Shown here in pieces: positions 1 to 8,197 of a stretch of 36,095 bases of DNA. A program made the translations under genes and the position numbers. Positions within the stretch are counted from its first letter, which is position 1. Each line of letters begins with the position of its first letter. The notes beneath the pieces are model-generated. The model saw only the letters and a program-made list of their open reading frames with translations. It had not been told where the DNA came from and did not search any database. The DNA is from Candidatus Bathyarchaeia archaeon (lineage in GTDB: Archaea > Thermoproteota > Bathyarchaeia > 40CM-2-53-6 > CALIRQ01). The stretch is taken from NCBI GenBank assembly GCA_038843675.1, contig JAWBRV010000012.1:1-36095 (forward strand), in the 5' to 3' direction.

Positions 1-548
1 TGGCCGTCCTGACGAAGGGGAGTAGCGGCGAATGGACCACTAGGAAGGTCTTGGAGGCTTACGGCATTACCTACGAGGATATAATCTCTTGGGGGGGTAG
101 CGTTTCCTTCGGGAGCTTCTCGGCCGCCTTGGAGAAGATGAAGGATGGATCGGCCGATGCATTCGGGCAAATGTGTACCCCTCGCCATCCGACTTGGACG
201 GAGATGGCGAACGCCGTCAACCTGAGGTTCCTGCCTCTAAGGGAGGACATCTTGGATCAGCTCTGTAGCAAATACGGCTATATAAAATCTCGCATACCGA
301 AGGGTGAGTTCAAGGGCATAGAGGAGGACATTCCAGCCTTGGGATTCTACACTATGTTGATAACCACCAAGGACCTGCCCGAATGGGTGGCTTATGCGAT
401 CACGAAGGCCATTTGCGATAACAGGAACGTTTGGGTCGCGGCGTATAAGGCCAGCGAGGTCTTCGATCCGAAGACAGCGTGGAAGACCCCAATACCCCTC
501 CATCCGGGGGCCGAGAGGTATTATAAAGAAATGGGGTATATGAAGTAG
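1..548 (+). CDS. TAXI-family TRAP transporter solute-binding protein, C-terminal part
   Basis: This is the 3' part of a gene running in from the left edge; the frame is open from base 3 and ends at TAG 546-548. The visible 181 residues begin with a GSSGEWTTRKVLEAYGI stretch, which matches the GSGTE...R.VLEAYG ligand-pocket region of TAXI (TRAP-associated extracytoplasmic immunogenic) binding proteins, and continue through the second lobe to a typical short C-terminus. The signal peptide would lie outside the window. These proteins sit outside the membrane and deliver glutamate, dicarboxylates or similar acids to a fused TRAP permease, which is exactly the next gene, 53 bases downstream. The substrate cannot be read from sequence. 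Family call is firm; ligand unknown. Confidence 0.85.
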   Translation, partial: AVLTKGSSGEWTTRKVLEAYGITYEDIISWGGSVSFGSFSAALEKMKDGSADAFGQMCTPRHPTWTEMANAVNLRFLPLREDILDQLCSKYGYIKSRIPKGEFKGIEEDIPALGFYTMLITTKDLPEWVAYAITKAICDNRNVWVAAYKASEVFDPKTAWKTPIPLHPGAERYYKEMGYMK

Positions 549-560
549 CCCGAAATCCCA

Positions 561-574
561 TCCTTTTTTATTTA
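561..574 (+). promoter_or_regulatory. T-rich element: TATA box for TRAP permease or leaky terminator
   Basis: A T-tract followed by an A/T step lies 13 bases after the stop of the binding protein and about 30 bases before the TTG start of the permease. Its distance to the permease start suits an archaeal TATA box; its T-tract after a stop codon also suits an archaeal oligo-T terminator. The sequence does not decide between them. Confidence 0.3.
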
Positions 575-601
575 AGAAAAGGAAATGGGGCTCGATGGCC
601 A

Positions 602-2488
602 TTGGCATCCTCCGGAAGGAGCGCAGCGGTCGCTGCGATCGCGATCGCTTGGTCCCTGATCCAACTGTATTATGGATATACGAGAGCGTTCGATTACCTC
701 CAGATATTGCCAATCCATCTATACTCGGCGATGGCCTTGGCCTTCCTACTAAAGCCTATATCGAAGATCCCGGGCAAATGCGCTTTGATGTTGGACTATT
801 CATTGGCCGCGCTTTCTATGATCTGCGGGGCTTACTTCCTATGGGAGTTCGAAAGGATATCGACGAGGATCCCGTTTTTCTCTCCAGTGGCCCCCTTGGA
901 TTTCGTCTTCGGAGTCATCACGATTGCCCTCCTCCTTGAGGCTGGAAGGCGCGCGCTCGGATCGATCCTCCCGATGCTTGGGATCTTCGCAATCCTCTTT
1001 TCACTATTCGGCCAATATCTCCCAGGCCTCTTGGGCCATAGGGCCCTCTCCTGCGCCGAATTAATAGAGTTCATGTACCTAACGCAGGAGGGGATCTTCG
1101 GGATCCCCCTCAGGGTTTCGGCCACGTTCGTATTCATGTTCATACTTTTCGGTGCATTCCTACAGAAGACCGGACTGGGGGATTTCTACTTCGACCTCGC
1201 GAACGCTGCCGTTGGGAGATTCAGGGGAGGACCTGGCAAGGTCCCGGTCATAGCAAGTTCCCTCTTCGGTACGATAAGCGGGAGCGCCGTCGCAAACGTC
1301 GCCGTCGATGGGCCGATAACGATCAACATGATGAAGAGGAGCGGCTATAGAGCCCATCAGGCGGCCGCCATAGAGGCCTTGGCCTCCACCGGGGGCCAGA
1401 TAATGCCCCCGGTAATGGGGGCGGCGGCCTTCGTCATGGCGCAGATAATGATGGTCAGATATTGGGATGTCGTAGTGGCCGCGATTCTCCCAGCGGTCCT
1501 TTACTATGTGGCGCTTTACATAGTGCTAGATGTTGAAGCGGTGAGGCTTGGCCTCGGGCGATCAAGGATTAAGACCGATTTGAGGTCGTTATTGGCCCGG
1601 AGCTACATGGTTGGCCCCCTTTTCATAATGGTTTATCTCCTTTCCTTGGGATACAGTGAAACCCTATCGGCGTTCATTGGAGTAATCTCAGCAGTCGCCA
1701 TCGCCATTTTGCCCATCTTGGCGAGGAGGAGGATCGGAGATCTTCGAATGATCCCGGAAGCCCTCATCGATGGCGCCAAGGCATCGGTTGAGGTGGCGAT
1801 ACCGTGCGCCATAGCTGGGATCATAGTAGGCGCATTGATATTGACGGGCTTGGGTTTGAAGTTGACGAACATAATGATCGAGGCATCCGGCGGCAATCTC
1901 CCAATCCTACTCGTCCTTGTGATGCTCGTATGCCTGATCTTGGGCATGGGTATGCCGACGACGGCCGCTTACATAACGGTCGCGGCTCTGGCGATCCCAT
2001 CCCTGATCCGCATGGGGGTTATTCCCATGGCCGCACATATGTTCGGGTTCTTCTTCGCGGTCCTATCTATGGTAACGCCACCTGTGGCCTTGGCCGCCTA
2101 TACGGCGGCTGGCATAGCCGGATGCAAGTCCAACGAGGTCGGTTGGCAAGCGTTCAAATATGCCATACCCATGTTCGTAATTCCGTTCTATTTCGTTCAA
2201 CATCCTCAATTGCTGATGATAGGCTCCCCATCGGAGATCGCCTTCTACTTCATAAAGGCCATCATAATCATTACCTCAGTTTCGATCGCGCTCATGGGCC
2301 ACGCCTTCACCGAGATCCAGAAGCCAGCGAGGCTCGCGTTCTTGGCCTCGGCTGCCATGGCATTCGTCCCGGATCCGATCACGGACTCCCTAAGCGCGGT
2401 CCTATTCGCGCTCCTGCTGGCCCTAGATTGGGGGCGCCGCAAGCGGGCGAAGGTCGCGCGAAGCCCGAGGCCCTCGCCAGCCCTTTGA
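602..2488 (+). CDS. TRAP transporter fused permease (4TM/12TM DctQM fusion)
   Basis: This encodes a 628-residue, highly hydrophobic membrane protein of the TRAP transporter 4TM/12TM fusion family, in which the small DctQ-like and large DctM-like subunits are one chain. The glycine- and proline-rich DctM signature regions are visible: a GSAVANVAVDGPITI segment and a TGGQIMPPVMGAAAF segment near residues 220-275, and a GMGMPTTAAYITVAALA segment near residue 450. The C-terminus is basic (GRRKRAK) and cytoplasmic-looking. It would import an organic acid by sodium symport together with the upstream TAXI binding protein. The start is a TTG; the ATG at 595 is in another frame. The length is usual for the fusion type. 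Substrate unknown. Confidence 0.9.
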   Translation: MASSGRSAAVAAIAIAWSLIQLYYGYTRAFDYLQILPIHLYSAMALAFLLKPISKIPGKCALMLDYSLAALSMICGAYFLWEFERISTRIPFFSPVAPLDFVFGVITIALLLEAGRRALGSILPMLGIFAILFSLFGQYLPGLLGHRALSCAELIEFMYLTQEGIFGIPLRVSATFVFMFILFGAFLQKTGLGDFYFDLANAAVGRFRGGPGKVPVIASSLFGTISGSAVANVAVDGPITINMMKRSGYRAHQAAAIEALASTGGQIMPPVMGAAAFVMAQIMMVRYWDVVVAAILPAVLYYVALYIVLDVEAVRLGLGRSRIKTDLRSLLARSYMVGPLFIMVYLLSLGYSETLSAFIGVISAVAIAILPILARRRIGDLRMIPEALIDGAKASVEVAIPCAIAGIIVGALILTGLGLKLTNIMIEASGGNLPILLVLVMLVCLILGMGMPTTAAYITVAALAIPSLIRMGVIPMAAHMFGFFFAVLSMVTPPVALAAYTAAGIAGCKSNEVGWQAFKYAIPMFVIPFYFVQHPQLLMIGSPSEIAFYFIKAIIIITSVSIALMGHAFTEIQKPARLAFLASAAMAFVPDPITDSLSAVLFALLLALDWGRRKRAKVARSPRPSPAL

Positions 2489-2535
2489 GCGCCTTCGCAT
2501 GCCTTTGGAGGGAGTAAAACATTTGGAGTAGAAAG

Positions 2536-2546
2536 CGATAAATATC
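2536..2546 (+). promoter_or_regulatory. Putative TATA box for the PreA-like gene
   Basis: The AT-rich stretch gataaatat lies about 38 bases before the ATG at 2579, inside the 90-base gap after the TRAP permease. Position and composition suit an archaeal TATA box with transcription starting near 2566. A purine-rich AAGGGTG stretch at 2565-2571 may act as a ribosome binding site. Confidence 0.4.
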
Positions 2547-2578
2547 GCTAATCCCCCTTTCCCCAAGGGTGTATTGAA

Positions 2579-3883
2579 ATGCTCTTCACGAAAAAGGGGC
2601 CGGAGCCCAAATCCGTTGATATCTCGGCCGATATCTGCGGCGTCCATTTCCCGAACCCATTCGTCCTCTCCTCGGCGACTCCGACGATGCACGCGGAGAA
2701 CGTCAAGGTCGGGATAGAGGCGGGCTGGGGGGGAGCTGTCCTAAAGACGCTCTTCCCGGCCGAGCACAGCAGGGTTTATGCGCGCCCTAGGTTCAAGATC
2801 TTCTGGCTAAAGGATCAGCCCGGATATCCGCAACATATACCCCGCAGCTATACGATAACCTGCATCGAGGACGCATCGGACCTCAGCCCCGAGGACTATG
2901 AGAAGGATGTGAACGAAGCGAAGAGGCTGGTCGGAGAGAAGGGGGTCGTTATCGCCAGCATAATGGCGAGCGATATGGAGACTTGGGAGAAATATATGGA
3001 CCTGATAAATGGGACGAAGGCGGACATGGTCGAGCTCAACTTCGGCTGCCCATACGCGGGCGAACCGGGGACGAAGGAGGAGGGCCCGATGCTCGGCTGG
3101 AGGCTTATGCAGATGGGCGAGGAGGTCGTGAGGCTTGCGAAGAGAAAGCTCGCGATACCGTTCTCCCCGAAGATTTCCTCCCAAGTCGGCGAGGTGGATG
3201 TATGGGCCGATAGGTTCGAGAAAGCCGGCGCCCCGTGCCTGACGCTCTCCCATAGGATCTCCGGGATCTGGATAGATATAGAGAAGGCGAGGCCATATCC
3301 GTTCGGATCGATAACAGGCTTCGGCGGCCCATACCTCATAGGCTTCTCGCTAAAGTGGGTCGCCAAGAGCAGGCGGAAGGTCCAAGTCCCGATAATGGGG
3401 AACATGGGGGTTTACGATTGGCAGGACGTTGTGAGGTTCATAATGGTTGGCGCCGACGTGGTCCAAAGCTGCTCGGCCGTGATGATACAGGGGTATGACA
3501 TAGTGAAGGCTTGGAGGGCTATGTTGGTCAAGTTCATGGAGGAGCATGGCTATTCCAGCCTTAAGGATATGAAGGGCATAGCCCTTCCCTATATAGTCGC
3601 CGCCGATAAGGTTGAGAGGGGGGCCCCTGGCATCTACGCGGTTGTCAACGAGGAGAAATGCACGGGCTGCGGCATATGCAAGCGCACATGCTTCCATTTC
3701 GCGATGGATTTGGTTCCGCCAAATAATAAAGCTAGGGTGAACCTGAGGAAGTGCGCCGGATGCGGGCTCTGTGCCGAGCTCTGCCCCGTCGATGCCATAT
3801 CGATGCAGAAGCTGGCCAACTTAGATCTATATCCAAGGTCCAAGCCCTACCATAAGTACTTCCCATACGCGGGCCCGCCGTAG
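2579..3883 (+). CDS. preA: PreA-like dihydropyrimidine/dihydroorotate dehydrogenase with 2x[4Fe-4S]
   Basis: The 434-residue protein has an N-terminal FMN-binding TIM barrel of the dihydroorotate dehydrogenase family (about residues 14-330), followed by a ferredoxin domain with two 4Fe-4S motifs: CTGCGICKRTC near residue 361 and CAGCGLCAELCP near residue 391. This order is that of NAD-dependent dihydropyrimidine dehydrogenase subunit PreA, which reduces uracil or thymine with electrons from the flavoprotein PreT. No PreT is seen here, so the electron partner is unknown; the convergent FAD enzyme at 3946 is of another family. The first cluster has Phe where the usual Pro follows the last Cys. 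The neighbouring TRAP transporter and amino-acid enzymes suggest catabolism, but pyrimidine specificity is not proven. Confidence 0.8.
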   Translation: MLFTKKGPEPKSVDISADICGVHFPNPFVLSSATPTMHAENVKVGIEAGWGGAVLKTLFPAEHSRVYARPRFKIFWLKDQPGYPQHIPRSYTITCIEDASDLSPEDYEKDVNEAKRLVGEKGVVIASIMASDMETWEKYMDLINGTKADMVELNFGCPYAGEPGTKEEGPMLGWRLMQMGEEVVRLAKRKLAIPFSPKISSQVGEVDVWADRFEKAGAPCLTLSHRISGIWIDIEKARPYPFGSITGFGGPYLIGFSLKWVAKSRRKVQVPIMGNMGVYDWQDVVRFIMVGADVVQSCSAVMIQGYDIVKAWRAMLVKFMEEHGYSSLKDMKGIALPYIVAADKVERGAPGIYAVVNEEKCTGCGICKRTCFHFAMDLVPPNNKARVNLRKCAGCGLCAELCPVDAISMQKLANLDLYPRSKPYHKYFPYAGPP

Positions 3884-3894
3884 GTATCCGAAGT

Positions 3895-3914
3895 CCCCCC
3901 CATTTTTATTTTTG
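3895..3914 (+). terminator. Oligo-T terminator after the PreA-like gene
   Basis: A C-run followed by two T-tracts separated by a single A lies 12 to 31 bases past the TAG of the PreA-like gene, in the gap between two convergent genes. Archaeal RNA polymerase stops at such T-tracts without needing a stem-loop. Confidence 0.5.
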
Positions 3915-3945
3915 AAAATCGACTATATCATCAACCCCTTCATTA

Positions 3946-5523
3946 TCAAAAGCCCAGCACATCCCTCCTAATGAGAATATGCCTAAGCCAATCGTTCCTT
4001 GGAGAAGGATAATCCCTTCGGAAATGCGAACCCCGGCTCTCCTCCCTTTGGAGCGCAGCCCACAGTATCATCCCGGAGACTAAGAGCATGTTGGCCGCCT
4101 CTTGGGCCTGATAGGGCTTGGAGGCGGAATCGAAGTTAAGGGATTTCAATAATTCTCTCACGAGCATTAATCCCTCACCGAGGCTCACCCCATCCCTGAT
4201 TACCGAGGCTTTGGCCTGCATGGCTTCCTTGATGAGCTTCTTGACCTCCAAGGGATCCATGCCCTTTTCCTCAAACTTCGCCCTAGAGCCACCCTCGAGA
4301 ATCCCGGCCCCTCTCACGCCTGATCCCTTGGCCCATTTCGCCGCCTCCTCCCCCGCCCTAGCGCCAAACACAGCTATGTCTATGGAGTTCCCGGCTATTC
4401 TGTTTGCGCCATGAATCCCCCCCGCCACCTCGCCGGCCGCGTAGAGCCCGGGGATCGAGGTTCGGCAATCGGCATCGATCCTGACGCCCCCCATCATATA
4501 ATGGGCGGCTGGGGCTATCTCCACCAAATCCCCGCATAAGTCTACGCCGCAGCTCCTTAGGGCTCCCCATATGCGCGGGAAACCTCTCTTTACGACTTCC
4601 TCGGGTAGCCCGGTGGCATCGAAGAAAACGGTCCCGCGATCGCTGCCCCGCCCCTCCAATATTCTGGCATGGATCTCCCGAGCCAACTCGCTCTTCGGCA
4701 ACCTATAGGAGCGAAGGAACTCCGTCCCATCGCCATCCCTGATCTTAGCGCCCTTAAGCAGGAGGGCCGTGGGTATGAGTAAGCCCCTACATTCGGGCGG
4801 ATGGGCCACTATGGTCGGCTCGAATTGGACGAACTCCATATCCACAAGCTCCGCCCCCGCCTCATAGGCCATCGCGTATCCATCCCCGGTCATGCATTCC
4901 GCATTGGTTGTGAATTGATATATCTGCCCGGCGCCCCCGCTCGCTAGGACGGTGGCCCTTGCCACAAAGGCCACCTCTTCCCCCTTCTCCATATCGATCG
5001 CCACCGCCCCGGCCGCCCGCCCCTCCTCAATGAGGAGCCGGGCCCCCATAAGGCCCTCGTGGATCTTCACACCCCGCTCCCTCGCCCCCCTCAACAACTT
5101 ATCCATCAATTCGATCCCTAGGCTATCGTCAAAGAATAGAGACCTTGGGTATGTGGAATCGGAAACCAATCGCTGCGCGTAGAGATCCCCCCTTTTATTG
5201 AACCTCACGCCCAAAGCCTCGAGCCTCTCCAAAGCCGGTTTAGCTCCGAGGACCAACGCCCTCACCAAGCCCTCGTCATTAATGAAGCAGCCCCCTCGCA
5301 TCGTATCCTCGTAATGGGCCTCCGGACCATCCCTAGGGTCCTCATGCCCGAGGGGGACATTGAGCGCCGATATCTCCCTCGTGGAGCATTCGCCCTTCGA
5401 AATCAGGTCCACCTCGGCGCCCCTTTCGGCAGCTGCTATAGCGGCCATGAGACCCGCCCCTCCCCCCCCTATGATCAAGACATCCGTTTCTATCCTCTCC
5501 AACTTACCGCAAATCCCCTCCAT
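3946..5523 (-). CDS. FAD-dependent fumarate reductase/succinate dehydrogenase/NadB-like flavoprotein
   Basis: A 525-527-residue flavoprotein of the FAD-binding_2 family. The N-terminus has the dinucleotide motif VLIIGGGGAGLMAA (about residues 17-30); further on come an ASGGAGQIY stretch, HYMMGGVRID and GIHGANRIAGNS, the last two matching the His and Arg regions of the FrdA/SdhA/NadB catalytic site. The usual EFVQ(F/Y)HPT motif, however, reads EFVQFEPT, so the first catalytic His is Glu, and the Thr-Glu pair after it is also not seen. It is therefore probably not a standard fumarate reductase. No twin-arginine signal or iron-sulfur partner is present, so it should be cytoplasmic. An ATG at 5523 and a GTG at 5529 are both possible; a TATA-like element about 27 bases upstream suggests a leaderless message. 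Confidence 0.75.
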   Translation of the reverse strand: MEGICGKLERIETDVLIIGGGGAGLMAAIAAAERGAEVDLISKGECSTREISALNVPLGHEDPRDGPEAHYEDTMRGGCFINDEGLVRALVLGAKPALERLEALGVRFNKRGDLYAQRLVSDSTYPRSLFFDDSLGIELMDKLLRGARERGVKIHEGLMGARLLIEEGRAAGAVAIDMEKGEEVAFVARATVLASGGAGQIYQFTTNAECMTGDGYAMAYEAGAELVDMEFVQFEPTIVAHPPECRGLLIPTALLLKGAKIRDGDGTEFLRSYRLPKSELAREIHARILEGRGSDRGTVFFDATGLPEEVVKRGFPRIWGALRSCGVDLCGDLVEIAPAAHYMMGGVRIDADCRTSIPGLYAAGEVAGGIHGANRIAGNSIDIAVFGARAGEEAAKWAKGSGVRGAGILEGGSRAKFEEKGMDPLEVKKLIKEAMQAKASVIRDGVSLGEGLMLVRELLKSLNFDSASKPYQAQEAANMLLVSGMILWAALQREESRGSHFRRDYPSPRNDWLRHILIRRDVLGF

Positions 5524-5550
5524 TCCCACGATCGGCCTTCATCAAGGTGA

Positions 5551-5560
5551 TTTTTTATAG
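5551..5560. promoter_or_regulatory. Shared bidirectional TATA element
   Basis: One A/T block reads as a TATA box on both strands (ttttttatag on plus, ctataaaaaa on minus). Its centre is about 27 bases from the GTG/ATG of the minus-strand flavoprotein and 28 bases from the ATG of the plus-strand hexapeptide protein, the spacing expected for two leaderless transcripts from one element. Confidence 0.5.
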
Positions 5561-5583
5561 ATGTCTCATAAAATGGTCTTGCG

Positions 5584-6144
5584 ATGGGCGATAACCTGAT
5601 ACCATTTAAGGGGAAGGCCCCAAGGCCTCATGAATCCTCCTACGTAGACCCGGCCGCGAGGGTAATTGGGGATGTTGAGATCTCGGAGGGGGCGAGCGTT
5701 TGGCCGGGGGCCGTGATAAGGGGCGATGATTCCCAAATCCTCATAGGCAGGATGGCGGTTGTGCTCGAGAATTGCATCGTGGAGGCCCCGAGCGGCCTGC
5801 CGGTCCGCGTGGGAGAGCGGGCGCTCATATCCCACGGGGCCATCCTGCACGGTTGCTTAATCGGCGATGGCGCATTGGTCGGCATAGGCGCGATCGTATT
5901 GGATGGGGCCAAGGTAGGGGACCGGGCCATCGTGGCGGCCGGGGCCCTCGTGCCGCCGAACGGGATCGTTGAGGACGGTAAGCTCGCGATGGGGATCCCG
6001 GCCAAGCCCGTCAGGGACGTGACGGCGACCGAGATGGAGGCCATATCGAAGGAGGTGGAACGCCTTCATTGGAAAGCCATGGAATATAAGCGGATATTGG
6101 AGCGCCCCCGCCCTACAAATAGCCCCCATCACGCCCTTACATGA
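5584..6144 (+). CDS. Gamma-carbonic-anhydrase-like left-handed beta-helix protein
   Basis: The 186-residue protein has the hexapeptide-repeat left-handed beta-helix of the gamma carbonic anhydrase/YrdA/PaaY family (about residues 15-145) and a short C-terminal helix. Visible family motifs are SVWPGAVIRGDDSQILIG and ISHGAILHGCLIGDGALVGIGA, which supply two of the three metal-binding histidines. The first zinc histidine, normally in a QDNSVIH-type segment, is replaced: the aligned stretch reads LENCIVEAP, with Glu at that place. Activity as a carbonic anhydrase is thus uncertain; many members of this group have no measured activity. It starts at an ATG, very probably leaderless, divergent from the flavoprotein, and its 3' end overlaps the convergent ornithine cyclodeaminase gene by 8 bases. 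Confidence 0.85.
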   Translation: MGDNLIPFKGKAPRPHESSYVDPAARVIGDVEISEGASVWPGAVIRGDDSQILIGRMAVVLENCIVEAPSGLPVRVGERALISHGAILHGCLIGDGALVGIGAIVLDGAKVGDRAIVAAGALVPPNGIVEDGKLAMGIPAKPVRDVTATEMEAISKEVERLHWKAMEYKRILERPRPTNSPHHALT

Positions 6145-7117
6145 GCCTTATCTTGGTCCCAAGCCCCGTGGCCCTTTCGAGGACGGCTTGGGCGATGGCG
6201 ACGTCTTGGATTGCCAGCCCACTCGAGATGAAAACCGTGAGCTCATCTTGGGAGGCCCTGCCGGGTTTCTCCCCAGCCACTATCTCCCCCAATTCCGCAT
6301 ATATATCCCCCTTGGAGAGTTCACCCGAGGAGATGGGCTTAGCTATCCCGCCCAGCGTAGAGGCATTCTCAAAATCATCTACCACAAGCTTTGACCTCTT
6401 GAGTATTTCAGTATCTATCTCCTGCTCCCCCCTCGACGCCCCTCCCACCGAGTTTATGTGAAGGCCCGGATTGACCCATTTGTTGAATACGACGGGGGTC
6501 ATGGAGGGCGTAGCCGTCGCTAGGACATCGGCCCTCCTAACGACCTCCTCCGCGGAGCTTGAGCCCAAGACCTCAAGGCCCGTTTCCCTGCCCATCCGCT
6601 CGGCGAACCTATCCATCCGACCTTTATCCACATCGTATACGTAGACCCTCTCCAGATCGAGGACCTCCTTCAGGCCCAGCAATTGCCCCTTGCCCTGTTC
6701 ACCAGCCCCGATTATCCCAGCCGTCTTGGAATCCCTTCGAGCCAAGTATTCGGTCGCTAGGGCTGATATCGCCCCCGTCCTCATCATTGTTATATAAGTG
6801 CCGTCCATTATCACGCGAGGCAAGCCCGTATCGATGTCACAGAGGATTATGAGCGCCGATATGGCCGGCAAATTATACTTGGCTGGGTTTTCATGGAACG
6901 TATTAACTACCTTGACCCCCGCACTGCCTATGGATTCGATATACGCCGCCATACATCCTATCCTGCCCTTGTCAAGGAAGAGATATCTCCTCTTGACCAT
7001 CTGGGTCCTCTTCCTATGATGATCCACGATCGCGATCCTCGTCGCCTCTATCGCATCCCTCATCGTCAGAGTCGATTGAACGTCCTCTCGGGAGAGGAGG
7101 GTTATCTCATTCGCCAT
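6137..7117 (-). CDS. Ornithine cyclodeaminase/mu-crystallin family protein
   Basis: A 326-residue NAD(P)-dependent enzyme of the ornithine cyclodeaminase/mu-crystallin family, which includes ornithine cyclodeaminase, archaeal alanine dehydrogenase and imine reductases. Seen are the substrate Lys region (SAGVKVVNTF), the MRTGAISALA segment before the Rossmann fold, the nucleotide loop IIGAGEQGKGQL (about residues 130-141), and LVVDDFENA with the catalytic Asp. Specificity cannot be assigned by eye. The ATG at 7117 lies 11 bases inside the end of the upstream URO-D gene, so the two are probably cotranslated; an ATG at 7141 would add eight Gly/Ala-rich residues and a longer overlap. The context with PreA- and Frd-like enzymes suggests amino-acid or N-heterocycle catabolism. 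Confidence 0.88.
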   Translation of the reverse strand: MANEITLLSREDVQSTLTMRDAIEATRIAIVDHHRKRTQMVKRRYLFLDKGRIGCMAAYIESIGSAGVKVVNTFHENPAKYNLPAISALIILCDIDTGLPRVIMDGTYITMMRTGAISALATEYLARRDSKTAGIIGAGEQGKGQLLGLKEVLDLERVYVYDVDKGRMDRFAERMGRETGLEVLGSSSAEEVVRRADVLATATPSMTPVVFNKWVNPGLHINSVGGASRGEQEIDTEILKRSKLVVDDFENASTLGGIAKPISSGELSKGDIYAELGEIVAGEKPGRASQDELTVFISSGLAIQDVAIAQAVLERATGLGTKIRLM

Positions 7118-8156
7118 CCCTAGGGCCCCCGCTCCCGCCATATTTCCTGGCGGCGGCTATTGCCGCGAGCATGTTTTCCCTCGGAGTCCTTGGGCTGAGG
7201 GTGCACCCTGGGCCTAGTATGAAGCCCTCGCCGCCGACAATCCTTATGGCATCCTTGATCTCGCCCTCCACATCTAATGGGGTCTTCATCATCGTCCCCT
7301 TATGATCTATCCCCCCGGCCAAGCAGAATTTGTCCGATAGCTCGGCCCTCGCCCTCTTCAAGCTCAGGGTCGTCCCCTTGTCCCACCAATGGAGCGAATT
7401 GGCCCCGTAATCCAAAACTTCATCGATCAGGAGATCGTCCCCCCGCTCATCGTTATGGGCATGGATCATCACGACATCGGCATCCCTCATGGAGCCCATT
7501 ATCTTCAAATCGTAGGGCTTGTTGAACTCCTCGAACTCCGCCCGCGTTATGGATTTGGCCGATAGGGTCTTTATGGAATAGAATATCCCAATCGCCCCTA
7601 TCTCTAGGGCCTCCCTTATGAAATCCATCGTCGTCTCCGTTATCGCCTCCAAGCCCTTCTTAAGGGCCCTTGGGTTCTCCCTCATGTCCTTGCGCACGCG
7701 CCCCTCGCCCGCTATCTTTATGGCGGTCGTGAAGGGATTGAAGACCGTTTCCAAGAATGGGAAATCCTTCAGCCTCTCGGCGATGATCTCGAGCGACCTC
7801 AATTGCTCGGAATGGAGCTTGGCCCTCCTTGGATCCAGGGCCTCCAGCCTCTCCCAATCCTCCGCTGATTTGACTGCGTACTCGGCCGCCTTTGGCATGG
7901 AGGCCCCCTCGTCGTATTCCAACCTCCCGCCCCAATCCTCGAGGAAGAACAGCCCATCCGGCGTCACCTTCAGGAAATCGACATCGAACTCCTTCAGGAA
8001 CGCGAGATGCCCCATCGCGTTCTTCTTCCCATCCCTGGCGAATTCCCTGAAGCCAATCCCCGCGTTTAGGTTATAGGCATGCCACCATAGGCTTATCGGG
8101 ATCCTATCAGGCCCCTCCCGCTTGATTGCCGAGAGGAACCTCTCCCTCGGCTTCAT
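7107..8156 (-). CDS. Uroporphyrinogen decarboxylase (URO-D) family protein, methyltransferase-like
   Basis: The 349-residue protein starts with MKPRERFLSAIKREGPDRIP, the classic opening of URO-D superfamily proteins, and ends with GGIDHKGTMMKTPLDVEGEI and the FILGPGCTLSPRTPRENM segment. This superfamily holds true URO-D of heme synthesis and the MtaA/MtbA/CmuA methyltransferases that use a His-x-Cys...Cys zinc site. Here the first pair reads HAH in place of HxC, while the later Cys in GPGC is kept, so a zinc site of the form H-x-H...C is possible. No corrinoid protein or other heme gene is nearby, so a heme role is unlikely. ATG 8156 is chosen from the family start; a GTG at 8174 adds six residues. 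It overlaps the downstream cyclodeaminase gene. Confidence 0.8.
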   Translation of the reverse strand: MKPRERFLSAIKREGPDRIPISLWWHAYNLNAGIGFREFARDGKKNAMGHLAFLKEFDVDFLKVTPDGLFFLEDWGGRLEYDEGASMPKAAEYAVKSAEDWERLEALDPRRAKLHSEQLRSLEIIAERLKDFPFLETVFNPFTTAIKIAGEGRVRKDMRENPRALKKGLEAITETTMDFIREALEIGAIGIFYSIKTLSAKSITRAEFEEFNKPYDLKIMGSMRDADVVMIHAHNDERGDDLLIDEVLDYGANSLHWWDKGTTLSLKRARAELSDKFCLAGGIDHKGTMMKTPLDVEGEIKDAIRIVGGEGFILGPGCTLSPRTPRENMLAAIAAARKYGGSGGPRDGE

Positions 8157-8197
8157 CCCAGCCAATTCTAACACGCCAACTTATCGAGCTCAACATC

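Noticed and set aside
595-939. ATG-started open frame at 595
   Set aside because: It overlaps the TRAP permease in another frame and its product is not hydrophobic or like any known protein.
3946-5523. Calling the flavoprotein L-aspartate oxidase (NadB)
   Set aside because: The catalytic motif is altered (FEPT), and no other NAD-synthesis gene is near.
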